DNA of 64,000 nucleotides from Paenibacillus thiaminolyticus (GCF_007066085.1 NZ_CP041405.1:1-64000), one strand, 5' to 3'; positions 46,004 to 54,025 are shown, numbered from the stretch's first letter. The notes: generated from the letters alone by a model not told the origin. Made by a program: numbers and translations.

Positions 46004-48610
46004 ATGGAAGGAAATATGCTTTATCATCAGTACATGAAACCGGATTCAGAATATTACGAAAAAATGAGCGCGATAGAAAAGGCATATGAAGTGAATGAGA
46101 TTCCTGATACATATGATGTTATTTCAGACAGTGACTCCGTTTGGAAGCACTATCATTTCAAGGGATTAACACTACCAGAACAGGGATGGAAAATTCATGT
46201 AACTGCAACATTTGAAGATTCACAGAGTGTGCTAGAAAAGGTTGCTCGATTATGTATAGATAGAAAAATTGAGTTCAAGCACCTTAAGGATAGAAACAGT
46301 TTTATTGAGATGAATTCGAAAAATGCTAATCGTGCTTCTTCTGGGAAATTTATAACAATATACCCTATTAATAATGAAAGCTTTGTTGAATTGTTGGAAT
46401 TGATTTCTTCAACAATTCAGGATTTTCAAAAAGGACCTTATATTCTTAATGATAAGAGATGGAAGAATAGCAATGTATTCTATAGATATGGAGGATTTAA
46501 AACTATAATTAATGAACATGGCGAACATTGCATTAGAGATGAGCAAGGAAATTTAATTAAGGATCAAAGAACTCCTTTTTATCAGGTTCCTGACTTTGTA
46601 AAGGATTTCGATGATTATCTGAATACCATTAATAATGACTTGGAAACTAAAGCGGAAGGCAATTTAGAGAAATATGATATTGAAACTGCACTTACCTATA
46701 GTAATGCTGGTGGGGTATACCGTGCGACTCGAAAGAAAGATAATATGAAAGTGATTATCAAGGAGGCCAGACCAAATGCTGGTTTAGATGGGGCAGGTCA
46801 AGATGCCTTATCCAGGCAAAAAATTGAATATGATGCCTTAAAAAAACTTAAAGATGTACCCGGTGTTGTTAATTTGATTGAGTATTTCCAAGAATGGGAA
46901 CATTACTTTTTAGTAGAGGAATTCATAGAAGGGCAAGACTTAAGGCAATGGATTGCCCGAACTTTTCCATTCGTTAAAGACAGTGAACTTATAAGGGATC
47001 ACGCTAAAAACGTTAAAAAGATACTGTTACAACTTTTCCCGCTTATAGATCATATGCATCAAAATGGAGTAGCTATGGGTGATTTGCAACCATCAAATGT
47101 AATGGTAACCGAGGACTTAACCGTTAGGATAATAGATTTTGAAACTGCTATGCCTGTAAACTCTGAAGACAACCCTAGTATGGCTACGACTGGATTTGTT
47201 TCGCGAGAAATGAAAGTTAGTGGTGCAAGAGATTGGTTCGGATTAAAGAAAATTGTAATGTTTTTGGTGCTTCCAGTCCTTTCGTCAGAAGACTTAGAGG
47301 GGTATCTACAATCTAACCATCATAATTGGATAAAAGAAAACTATGGAGATTCATTTTATCGTTTCATTGTAGATTTACAAGAAAAATGCAATAAGAGAAT
47401 AAATGATTATCAACAGTATACGCCTAAAGAAATTAACCTTAGTGATCAGTCAAGTGACTTTAACATCTCGTCTATTATTTATAAGTTAATAAAAGGAATC
47501 GAAAATAATTTAACCAATGATGAAAGGTTCATTAACGGTGACATTCGTCAGTTCATGATGAGCGGGGGGAAATTTAACTTTTTGACTGGAGGAAGTGGCA
47601 CCGCTTTTACACTTACTAAACAACAATCTAAAACTGTAGAAGTAGATAACTGGATTCAAAGTTTTTTATTAGACAATTTAGCTCGAATTGAAGACAATGG
47701 ATTATTGACTGGAAAGACAGGAATATTGGCTTTGCTTTATGCAAAAGGTTATAAAGAAGTTGTCTTTAATGAAGTGAGGGTTTTAAAAGATAATATTAAT
47801 GAAACTAATATTTCTTTACGCTCTGGTCTTTCAGGGATAGGTTTATTCGTAATTAGTTTATACCTGGAAACAGAAAACAAGGAATATTTACAATTTGCAA
47901 TAGAAATAGAAGAATTAATTGACTTTAACAGAGTTAAAGGTGAACCGTTAAGAGTTAATGACTGGATGGCGGTTGATATAGGTGCAATTGATGGATTATC
48001 TGGGGTATCGCTGTTTTATTCAGCACTTTATTCAGCGACCAATAATAAGAAGTATCTAGAAAAGGCTGAGTTAGTACTAAAGGAAGATTTAGAATCAACA
48101 AAAAAAGATGATGTAAGTGGTGTATTACAAACATTGGATAAGAGAAATCGCCTATTGCCTTATCTTTCTGGAGGATCTATTGGAATTGCTATTTCAATTT
48201 GGTTTTTAAATCATGTCAGTGGACAAGACCTTTATAGAGAAGAGATGGATGCGGTTTCAAAATTATCAAAGATTTGTTGTACAATTAGTGGAAGCTTATT
48301 TGATGGCGCAGGTAGTTTTCTTTTAATCCCTTCTATGATGGAACATGGTGAAAATCGCGAGGAAATTGTTAGTGAGGTATTGAAGTTACTTAATCTCTTT
48401 TTAATTGAGAAGAATGGTTATTATGTATACCCAGGACAATTTTCTTTTAGATTAGCCGATGATGTTTATACAGGAAGTTCAGGAATAATTTTAGCATTAA
48501 TGGGGGTAGTTAAAGATAATCCACTCTATTGGTTACCATTGATTAATTCGGATGAATTTCTAGAAAAAACAAAGGCCAAGGCTCTAGTAGTCACTAGTGA
48601 ACAACGGTGA
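46004..48610 (+). CDS. lanKC: Class III lanthionine/labionin synthetase LanKC
   Basis: 868 residues from the ATG at 46004, which follows GGGGGG by 6 nt; the frame is open from 45926 but that start has no ribosome site. Order of domains: phospho-Ser/Thr lyase-like region (1-215), Ser/Thr kinase (about 225-480) with Lys253 in VIIKEA, catalytic loop GDLQPSN (359-365) and DFE (378-380) in place of DFG, then a LanC-like cyclase (530-868) with GLSGIGLF, DGLSGVSLF, GGSIGIAI, GAGSF and TGSSGI repeats. The zinc Cys-Cys-His set of true LanC is absent, which defines class III. It phosphorylates, eliminates and cyclises Ser/Cys in the precursors encoded downstream. Confidence 0.93.
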   Translation: MEGNMLYHQYMKPDSEYYEKMSAIEKAYEVNEIPDTYDVISDSDSVWKHYHFKGLTLPEQGWKIHVTATFEDSQSVLEKVARLCIDRKIEFKHLKDRNSFIEMNSKNANRASSGKFITIYPINNESFVELLELISSTIQDFQKGPYILNDKRWKNSNVFYRYGGFKTIINEHGEHCIRDEQGNLIKDQRTPFYQVPDFVKDFDDYLNTINNDLETKAEGNLEKYDIETALTYSNAGGVYRATRKKDNMKVIIKEARPNAGLDGAGQDALSRQKIEYDALKKLKDVPGVVNLIEYFQEWEHYFLVEEFIEGQDLRQWIARTFPFVKDSELIRDHAKNVKKILLQLFPLIDHMHQNGVAMGDLQPSNVMVTEDLTVRIIDFETAMPVNSEDNPSMATTGFVSREMKVSGARDWFGLKKIVMFLVLPVLSSEDLEGYLQSNHHNWIKENYGDSFYRFIVDLQEKCNKRINDYQQYTPKEINLSDQSSDFNISSIIYKLIKGIENNLTNDERFINGDIRQFMMSGGKFNFLTGGSGTAFTLTKQQSKTVEVDNWIQSFLLDNLARIEDNGLLTGKTGILALLYAKGYKEVVFNEVRVLKDNINETNISLRSGLSGIGLFVISLYLETENKEYLQFAIEIEELIDFNRVKGEPLRVNDWMAVDIGAIDGLSGVSLFYSALYSATNNKKYLEKAELVLKEDLESTKKDDVSGVLQTLDKRNRLLPYLSGGSIGIAISIWFLNHVSGQDLYREEMDAVSKLSKICCTISGSLFDGAGSFLLIPSMMEHGENREEIVSEVLKLLNLFLIEKNGYYVYPGQFSFRLADDVYTGSSGIILALMGVVKDNPLYWLPLINSDEFLEKTKAKALVVTSEQR

Positions 48611-48627
48611 TATGATTACATGTTTAG

Positions 48628-48768
48628 CTTGCAAAATAAGCGCATGACACTGATGGTAAAGGCCAAGCGGAGGATGCAACAGTCACAACAATAATAACGA
48701 CTCTAGCAACTATTTGGTCGACACCAAAGTTTTTCGGTAAGGCTAGAATGAAAGTCAAATTAATTTAA
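48628..48768 (+). pseudogene. Decayed precursor gene
   Basis: The leader code from Gln8 on (AHDTDGKGQ) is present, but the start and first seven codons are gone and CAAAATAAGCG lacks bases needed for the frame. The tail reads ATVTTIITTLATIWSTPK and has no Cys. It ends next to the ribosome site of the following gene. Confidence 0.8.
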
Positions 48769-48781
48769 TGGAGGTGAAAAA

Positions 48782-48928
48782 ATGAACGCCGTATTGGAAT
48801 TACAAAAATTAGCGCATAACACAGATGGTAAAGGCCAAGCAATAGATGTAACACCAACAACGACTGTATTTCCACCGCCTATTTATTCAACTGTTAGTGT
48901 TAGTGCTTGGGAGTGTTACAAAAATTAG
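48782..48928 (+). CDS. Class III lanthipeptide precursor 2 (Pro-rich divergent core)
   Basis: 48 residues, GGAGGTG upstream. The leader is standard (His12-Asn13). The core is unlike the others: PTTTVFPPPIYSTVSVSAWE then CYKN. Ser36, Ser39 and Ser41 precede Cys45; Ser41-x3-Cys45 fits a lanthionine but the first Ser of a labionin motif is Val38, so the ring type is unclear. Its stop (TAG) lies within the leader of a truncated precursor (48916), so the end of the protein was created by a deletion. Confidence 0.75.
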   Translation: MNAVLELQKLAHNTDGKGQAIDVTPTTTVFPPPIYSTVSVSAWECYKN

Positions 48929-49044
48929 CGCATGACACAGATGGTAAAGGCCAACCAGCGGATGTAACACCAGTAATAACAATTACAAGAACAATATCAG
49001 ATACTTGTTGGTCGACACCAAGTAATCAAAGCCAAATTATTTAA
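48916..49044 (+). pseudogene. Precursor gene lacking its start
   Basis: The frame from LQKLAHDTDGKGQ on is open to 49044 with core PVITITRTISDTCWS and a read-through into spacer. The first seven codons and ribosome site are missing, because the preceding gene is fused to it out of frame. Not translatable as it stands. Confidence 0.8.
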
Positions 49045-49057
49045 AGGAGGTGAAAAA

Positions 49058-49198
49058 ATGAACGCCGTATTGGAATTACAAAAATTAGCGCATGATACAG
49101 TTGGTAAAGGTCAAGCAGCGGATGTAATACCCACAATAACAACGATTACAAATACTACTAGGTGGTCGCTAACAAGTAATTTTTTGTGCCGCCAATGA
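49058..49198 (+). CDS. Class III lanthipeptide precursor 3
   Basis: 46 residues, AAAGGAGGTG upstream. The leader has Val15 where others have Asp. The core ends RWSLTSNFLCRQ: Ser37-x2-Ser40-x3-Cys44, a full labionin motif, with Trp36 beside it. The N-terminal part of the core is Thr/Ile-rich (IPTITTITNTT). Confidence 0.87.
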   Translation: MNAVLELQKLAHDTVGKGQAADVIPTITTITNTTRWSLTSNFLCRQ

Positions 49199-49234
49199 AA
49201 GCCAAATTAAGATTATTTAAAGGAGGTGAAAAAA

Positions 49235-49369
49235 ATGAACGCCGTATTGGAATTACAAAAATTAGCGCATGACACTGATGGTAAAGGCCAAGCTGATGTA
49301 ATACCCACAATAACAACGATTACAACTACTAGGTGGTCGCTAACAAGTAATTTTTTGTGCCGCCAATGA
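49235..49369 (+). CDS. Class III lanthipeptide precursor 4
   Basis: 44 residues. Same ring region as precursor 3 (SLTSNFLC), with a slightly shorter hinge (GQADVIPTI) and one Thr/Asn pair less. Leader MNAVLELQKLAHDTDGKGQ. A duplicate of precursor 3 that has since drifted. Confidence 0.87.
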   Translation: MNAVLELQKLAHDTDGKGQADVIPTITTITTTRWSLTSNFLCRQ

Positions 49370-49405
49370 AAGCCAAATTAAGATTATTTAAAGGAGGTGA
49401 AAAAA

Positions 49406-49531
49406 ATGAACGCCGTATTGGAATTGCAAAAATTAGCGCATGACACTGATGGTAAAGGCCAAGCAGCGGAAAGAACAATCACAATCATCACTATAGGAAA
49501 GTCGACATTAAGTGTTTATAAGTGCAATTAA
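49406..49531 (+). CDS. Class III lanthipeptide precursor 5
   Basis: 41 residues. Core TITIITIGKSTLSVYKCN with Ser33-x2-Ser36-x3-Cys40, the labionin motif. Hinge AERT; leader with HDTDGKGQ. Same ring sequence as precursors 1 (in part), 6 and 7. Confidence 0.88.
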   Translation: MNAVLELQKLAHDTDGKGQAAERTITIITIGKSTLSVYKCN

Positions 49532-49564
49532 TGAAAGCCAAATTATTTAAAGGAGGTGAAGAAA

Positions 49565-49690
49565 ATGAACGCAGTATTGGAATTGCAAAAATTAGCGCAA
49601 GCCACTGATGGTAAAGGCCAAGCAGCGGAAGCAACAATCACAATCATAACTGTAGGAAAGTCAACCTTAAGTGTTTATAAGTGCAATTAA
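49565..49690 (+). CDS. Class III lanthipeptide precursor 6
   Basis: 41 residues. Leader variant LAQATDGKGQ and core TITIITVGKSTLSVYKCN. The gene and spacer are one unit of a 159-bp tandem repeat. Labionin motif at Ser33, Ser36, Cys40. Confidence 0.88.
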   Translation: MNAVLELQKLAQATDGKGQAAEATITIITVGKSTLSVYKCN

Positions 49691-49723
49691 TGAAAGCCAA
49701 ATTATTTAAAGGAGGTGAAGAAA

Positions 49724-49849
49724 ATGAACGCAGTATTGGAATTGCAAAAATTAGCGCAAGCCACTGATGGTAAAGGCCAAGCAGCGGAAGCAACAATCAC
49801 AATCATAACTGTAGGAAAGTCAACCTTAAGTGTTTATAAGTGCAATTAA
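49724..49849 (+). CDS. Class III lanthipeptide precursor 7
   Basis: Identical protein to precursor 6, exactly 159 bp downstream, with an identical spacer and ribosome site. A recent tandem duplicate that raises dosage of one product. Confidence 0.88.
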   Translation: MNAVLELQKLAQATDGKGQAAEATITIITVGKSTLSVYKCN

Positions 49850-49882
49850 TGAAAGCCAAATTATTTAAAGGAGGTGAAGAAA

Positions 49883-50011
49883 ATGAACGCAGTATTGGAA
49901 TTGCAAAAATTAGCGCAAGCCACTGATGGTAAAGGCCAAGCAGCGGAAGCAACAATCACAATCATAACTATTGGAAAGTCGACACTAAGTGTTTATCAGT
50001 GCAATTCATGA
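49883..50011 (+). CDS. Class III lanthipeptide precursor 8
   Basis: 42 residues, third 159-bp unit. The core differs at Ile31 and Gln39 (SVYQC) and ends CNS because the stop moved. Labionin motif kept. Confidence 0.88.
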   Translation: MNAVLELQKLAQATDGKGQAAEATITIITIGKSTLSVYQCNS

Positions 50012-50088
50012 ATCTTCAAAAATTAAATAGGATTTAACTGAATGCAAAAGTTCAATTTTTGATCAAAGCAAGTAACAATTACTAAAAT

Positions 50089-50136
50089 AATTCTGGGGTG
50101 CTTAGTTGAGTGGAGTTCAGCGAAGCACCCAGAATT
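50089..50136 (+). promoter_or_regulatory. Hairpin between the precursor array and the methyltransferase
   Basis: AATTCTGGGGTGCTT and AAGCACCCAGAATT pair over 14 bp with one bulged G. The hairpin and flanks are duplicated at 42283. Without a T tract it more likely protects or tempers the precursor message than ends it fully. Confidence 0.65.
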
Positions 50137-50176
50137 CACTCATTATACTCAAAAATCATGAAAAAATCAAGAGAGG

Positions 50177-51019
50177 GTGATAAATATCGAAAAGTTATTA
50201 GAAATAGCCAAAAACCCCGAGCCATTTGAGGAGGGCACACAAGAAATCTGGCTTGATCCAGATAGAGCTGATCTTGTTTTGAAGGGTCACTTTGACGAGA
50301 ATATACCTGGTGGTAGCAGGGATAGCAGTTTTATTGATGAAACTATTGATTTTATTAATAACCTTGCACCAGTAGAGAAATATAAAAAGGTTATTGACTT
50401 AGGTTGTGGTCCAGGGCTCTATTCACAAAGATTAGCAATGAGGGGTTACGATGTTGTAGGTGTAGATTTTAACCAAAATTCCATTGACTACGCAATTAGG
50501 GAAGCTCAAGAAAAGAATTTATCAATAGATTATAGGAATGAAGATATTACTAATATTGACCTAGAAAATGATTTTGATTTAGCCCTTTTAATTTATCAGA
50601 TTTATGGTGTGTTTAATCCAACTAAGAGAAAAAAAATACTTAGCAATATCCACCGTGGGTTAAAACCGGGAGGATTAGTATTATTAGACGTGTTATCAGA
50701 CACTAGTTATGAAAAGTTCGAACCAAAAATTGTGTGGGTATTATCTAATGAAGGTAGCATATTTTCAGATAAGAGCCATTTAACTTTATACGCGGCACTT
50801 AAGTATCCTAATAAAGTTACTGTGGAAAGAAGTATTCTAGTTTTTGATGATGGTGAGTTAGTAAATTATAATTATTGGAATCAAAATTTCACTATTGAAG
50901 ATTTAGAAAAAGAAGCGGATGAAGCAGGATTTACTCTTGAAAAGGTATATGCAGATGTTAATGGTGGAGAATACGTCAACAATAGCGAGTCCTTCGCCGC
51001 AGTTTTAAAAAAGAAATAA
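50177..51019 (+). CDS. SAM-dependent class I methyltransferase
   Basis: About 280 residues. SAM motif I VIDLGCGPG (72-80), acidic motif VGVDF after YDVV, then EDITNIDLENDFDLALLI and a LKPGGLVLLDVL post-motif. The family includes small-molecule and N-terminal methylases. It sits between precursors and exporter and may methylate the lanthipeptide, for example its N-terminus; this is inferred from position. The start is unusual: GTG at 50177 lies inside the GAGAGGGTGAT ribosome site. The ATC at 50186 is at a better distance. Confidence 0.85.
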   Translation: MINIEKLLEIAKNPEPFEEGTQEIWLDPDRADLVLKGHFDENIPGGSRDSSFIDETIDFINNLAPVEKYKKVIDLGCGPGLYSQRLAMRGYDVVGVDFNQNSIDYAIREAQEKNLSIDYRNEDITNIDLENDFDLALLIYQIYGVFNPTKRKKILSNIHRGLKPGGLVLLDVLSDTSYEKFEPKIVWVLSNEGSIFSDKSHLTLYAALKYPNKVTVERSILVFDDGELVNYNYWNQNFTIEDLEKEADEAGFTLEKVYADVNGGEYVNNSESFAAVLKKK

Positions 51020-51041
51020 TCAGATAAGAAAATCCCATTTA

Positions 51042-51101
51042 AGGATTCAGTGTTTGCAAGAATAGGAATAATTTAATCCCCTGGCTCTAACACTGAATCC
51101 T
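51042..51101 (+). promoter_or_regulatory. 13-bp perfect hairpin before the ABC gene
   Basis: AGGATTCAGTGTT and AACACTGAATCCT pair with a 34-nt loop, between the methyltransferase stop and the exporter gene. No T run. Possibly an attenuator or processing site. Confidence 0.6.
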
Positions 51102-51196
51102 AAAGGTAAAATGTCTAAGGATATGAAAGTTTCACATATTTAATATGTGTTTAAATAAGTCGTTCAAAAATAAAAATAAAAGGATAAACATAAAAT

Positions 51197-52957
51197 ATGA
51201 AAAGACTCACTTTAAAACAATTTATCGGTATTCTAGATAAGTACAGACCTTCTGGGTGGTTACTTTTCATAGCACTTGTATTATCGATAATTCAAACGGG
51301 TATATCTTTAATAATTCCATTAGTTTCCATGGAACTTGTCGATTTATTGGTTGTAGAAGAATTTAACATTTTCACTTTATTAGGCTTGTTACTTCTTTTT
51401 ATGTTCCAAGTTTCACTTTCTGGTATTTCTCTTTATATGATGATTTATATTGGTGAAGGAATAATTGTCCGCCTAAGAGAAGATTTATGGAGAAGAGTAG
51501 TAAGATTTCCTGTTAAATTTTTTGATGCAAATAATTCAGGAGAAATAATGAGTAGAATTACAAATGATACTATGGTAATGAAGAATTTCTTTGTAGAGCA
51601 TTTGATTCCTTTCTTTACAGGGCTAATTACTATTACAGGTTCTCTTTTCATTCTTTTTCTAATAGATTGGAAGATGGCGCTTATTTTTTTACTAGTTTTT
51701 CCTGCTGCATTTTTGGTTCTAAACCCACTTGGTAAAAAGATGTACAGGGTTTCCAAAGATGTGCAAACTGAAACAGCCTTATTTCAAGGAAATCTTAGCA
51801 GGGTATTAAGTGATGTTCGTTTAGTAAAGCTTTCAGTTGCTGAAAATGAAGAAGCTGTTCAAGGAGCTAAGCGCGCAAGAAGATTATATAAATATGGCTT
51901 AGAATCTGGGAAAGTAATAGCAGTAGTATCACCTCTTATTACAACAACGCTCCTTATTGTATTAGTTGGCATATTTGGTTATGGAGGCTATCAAGTTGCA
52001 ACAGGCTCTTTGTCAGCAGGAGCTTTAGTAGCTATAGTATTTTATATATTCCAAATTATGACTCCTGTAACATTAATGGCTCAATTTTTCACTCAAGCCC
52101 AAAAAGCAATGGGAGCAACAGAACGTGTCAATTCATTATTAGTAGAAGAGCTTGAAGAAGTTGTTGTATCCAACAAAGAAAATGTCAAAGAAGACATTGA
52201 AGCTGGAATTACCTTCTCAAATGTTGTATTTTCTTATAGTGAAAAGGGAGAAGTATTAAATAATATTAGCTTTACAGCTAAGGAAGGTAAAAAGACGGCA
52301 ATTGTGGGTGAAAGTGGAGTCGGTAAAACAACTTTATTCTCATTACTTGAACGATTCTATATTGTTGACAGTGGGGATATTTTTTATAATGGTAGATCGA
52401 TATATTCTCATGAATTAAGTGAATGGAGAGAGAAGATTGCATACGTTAGCCAGGATACCCCTATTATGGAAGGCAGTATTAAGGACAATTTAGTGTATGG
52501 CATAAAGAAAGATATAAGTGATTCCATTATTTTTGATGCACTAAAGAGTGCAGACTTAGACTCTTTTGTGTCATCACTGCCTCAAGGACTAGATACGGAG
52601 GTTGGTGAAAAAGGTATCCGCTTATCAGGTGGACAAAAACAAAGAATAGCAATTGCTAGAGCCATCATAAGAGATCCAAAAATACTACTATTAGATGAAG
52701 CTACAGCTCATTTAGATAGTCAATCTGAGGCACTCGTTCAAGAAGCTTTCAATAATTTAATGAGAGATAGAACAACGATAATTATTGCACACCGTCTTTC
52801 AACTATTAAGGATGCAGACTGTATTGTAGTTATACAGGAAGGTAAAGTATCAGGGTGTGGTTCACATTACGAATTATATGAAACAAATCAGTTATATAAG
52901 AACTTATTTAATCAGCAAACATTTTCTAAAGAATTGGTTCTTAGTGGGAATGTGTGA
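51197..52957 (+). CDS. ABC exporter with fused membrane and ATPase domains
   Basis: 586 residues. An N-terminal exporter domain of six hydrophobic helices (about 15-310) is followed by the ATPase: Walker A GESGVGKTT (about 371), signature LSGGQKQR (476), Walker B ILLLDEATAHLD (497), and IIAHRLSTIKDADC. No N-terminal C39 peptidase domain is present, consistent with leader removal by the M16 pair. It is the exporter of the lanthipeptide product, by position. It would act as a homodimer in the membrane. Confidence 0.9.
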   Translation: MKRLTLKQFIGILDKYRPSGWLLFIALVLSIIQTGISLIIPLVSMELVDLLVVEEFNIFTLLGLLLLFMFQVSLSGISLYMMIYIGEGIIVRLREDLWRRVVRFPVKFFDANNSGEIMSRITNDTMVMKNFFVEHLIPFFTGLITITGSLFILFLIDWKMALIFLLVFPAAFLVLNPLGKKMYRVSKDVQTETALFQGNLSRVLSDVRLVKLSVAENEEAVQGAKRARRLYKYGLESGKVIAVVSPLITTTLLIVLVGIFGYGGYQVATGSLSAGALVAIVFYIFQIMTPVTLMAQFFTQAQKAMGATERVNSLLVEELEEVVVSNKENVKEDIEAGITFSNVVFSYSEKGEVLNNISFTAKEGKKTAIVGESGVGKTTLFSLLERFYIVDSGDIFYNGRSIYSHELSEWREKIAYVSQDTPIMEGSIKDNLVYGIKKDISDSIIFDALKSADLDSFVSSLPQGLDTEVGEKGIRLSGGQKQRIAIARAIIRDPKILLLDEATAHLDSQSEALVQEAFNNLMRDRTTIIIAHRLSTIKDADCIVVIQEGKVSGCGSHYELYETNQLYKNLFNQQTFSKELVLSGNV

Positions 52958-52995
52958 AAAATTTCAATGAAGAAGGCCTTTTTGATGTATTTTTT

Positions 52996-53052
52996 ATCCC
53001 CTCAAAGGTAGACCTATTTACATAAAAATCTGGATACTCGAGGGGATTTTCT
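52996..53052 (+). terminator. Terminator-like hairpin after the exporter gene
   Basis: ATCCCCTC and GAGGGGAT pair around a long loop and are followed by TTTTCTATTTTC. Suits the end of the lanthipeptide operon. 53053-53232 holds no gene. Confidence 0.55.
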
Positions 53053-53232
53053 ATTTTCTCTAATTGGGATTCGAGATTTCTTTGTATCCCGATTTACCCC
53101 ATATGACTTGTCACAGTTGATCCTTAAAGTTCAATTCTCATTTACTATCTATGCATTAGTTCCACATTTACGAGCTTTCCTAATTTGGCGCGGCGCCGGC
53201 CATCGAGTTCTGCCGTTTGGTCCGCATATGGG

Positions 53233-53410
53233 CAAGGCTCTATGCAAACAACCGCGTTCATAGTTCAGACTTTGCATAGAGCATCCGGTAAACCTTCCTC
53301 GATAATTTATGAGTTCCTCCTTCTTCTAGGTCACATGATTACTTCGATGCTATACTTCTTCGTCTGCGCTCCTCATATTTCTTCTTTCTCTAATAAAGAC
53401 GCCTCAACTC
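53233..53410. repeat. Direct repeat flanking the lanthipeptide locus, right copy
   Basis: Matches 41298-41466 in the same orientation with small indels. The minus-strand start ATG of the left copy is ATA here (AACTCATAAATT), so the small frame would be dead in this copy. Confidence 0.8.
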
Positions 53411-53424
53411 TATTGAACTCTAAC

Positions 53425-53535
53425 ACCGTATTCAGCTTTTGCCCCTTGGTAATCAGATGTATAATTATGGAATAGGACTCAGACAACACACGACCCGGCC
53501 AAAGATAGGAGCTATCTAAGGCCGGGTCGCGTCGT
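53425..53535 (+). repeat. Cassette-type repeat with long GC-rich hairpin
   Basis: TCTAACACCGTATTCAGC and GCCCCTTGGTAATCAGATG match the repeat at 15650, followed by the hairpin CGACCCGGCC (53491-53500) / GGCCGGGTCG (53520-53529) around AGATA / TATCT. It starts right after the direct repeat. Confidence 0.65.
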
Positions 53536-53569
53536 CAATAAGGTAATTATTCAAAGGGAGGGAAAAATC

Positions 53570-54025
53570 ATGAGAATAATTAGATCTCGGGGAAAAAGCT
53601 TTGATTTAGATAACTTCTTAAAGAAACCGTTATTTGCTCATCTGTCAACCATGTCGGAAGAGGGTCCACGAGACTCTCCAGTTTGGTTTCATTGGGAAAG
53701 AGAACGGATATGGATTATTGGAATTACTTCTACAGATAGTTTTCCAAAGAGAATCGAGAAAAATTCAAAATGTGCAATTGGAATTGTTGATTTTGATCTT
53801 TATAGTGGACTTGTTTTACATGCAGGATTTAGAGGTGATGCAGAGGTTAAATCATTTGATCATGAGATAGCATATCGATTACTGTCACGATATTTAGGTC
53901 TGCATGAAGAACGATGGGATCCAAGATTTCGGAATTTAGATGACAGCAATGTATTGATATGTTTTAGACCGGAAACCGTCGTAATCCGAGATCAATCATA
54001 CGTTCCAGCAAAAGAAATGATATAG
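53570..54025 (+). CDS. Pyridoxamine 5'-phosphate oxidase-family flavoprotein
   Basis: 151 residues, AGGGAGGG before the ATG. The split beta-barrel pattern is seen: LFAHLSTMSEEGPRDSPVWF, then RIWIIGITSTDSFPKRI and CAIGIVDFDL. The family binds FMN or F420/heme and reduces or oxidises small molecules. It is a single small gene in the cassette-like setting. Confidence 0.85.
   Translation: MRIIRSRGKSFDLDNFLKKPLFAHLSTMSEEGPRDSPVWFHWERERIWIIGITSTDSFPKRIEKNSKCAIGIVDFDLYSGLVLHAGFRGDAEVKSFDHEIAYRLLSRYLGLHEERWDPRFRNLDDSNVLICFRPETVVIRDQSYVPAKEMI

Noticed and set aside
42109..50011. Class II lantibiotic or bacteriocin precursors
   Set aside because: There is no GG or GA leader cleavage site and no LanM; the LELQ leader and LanKC define class III.
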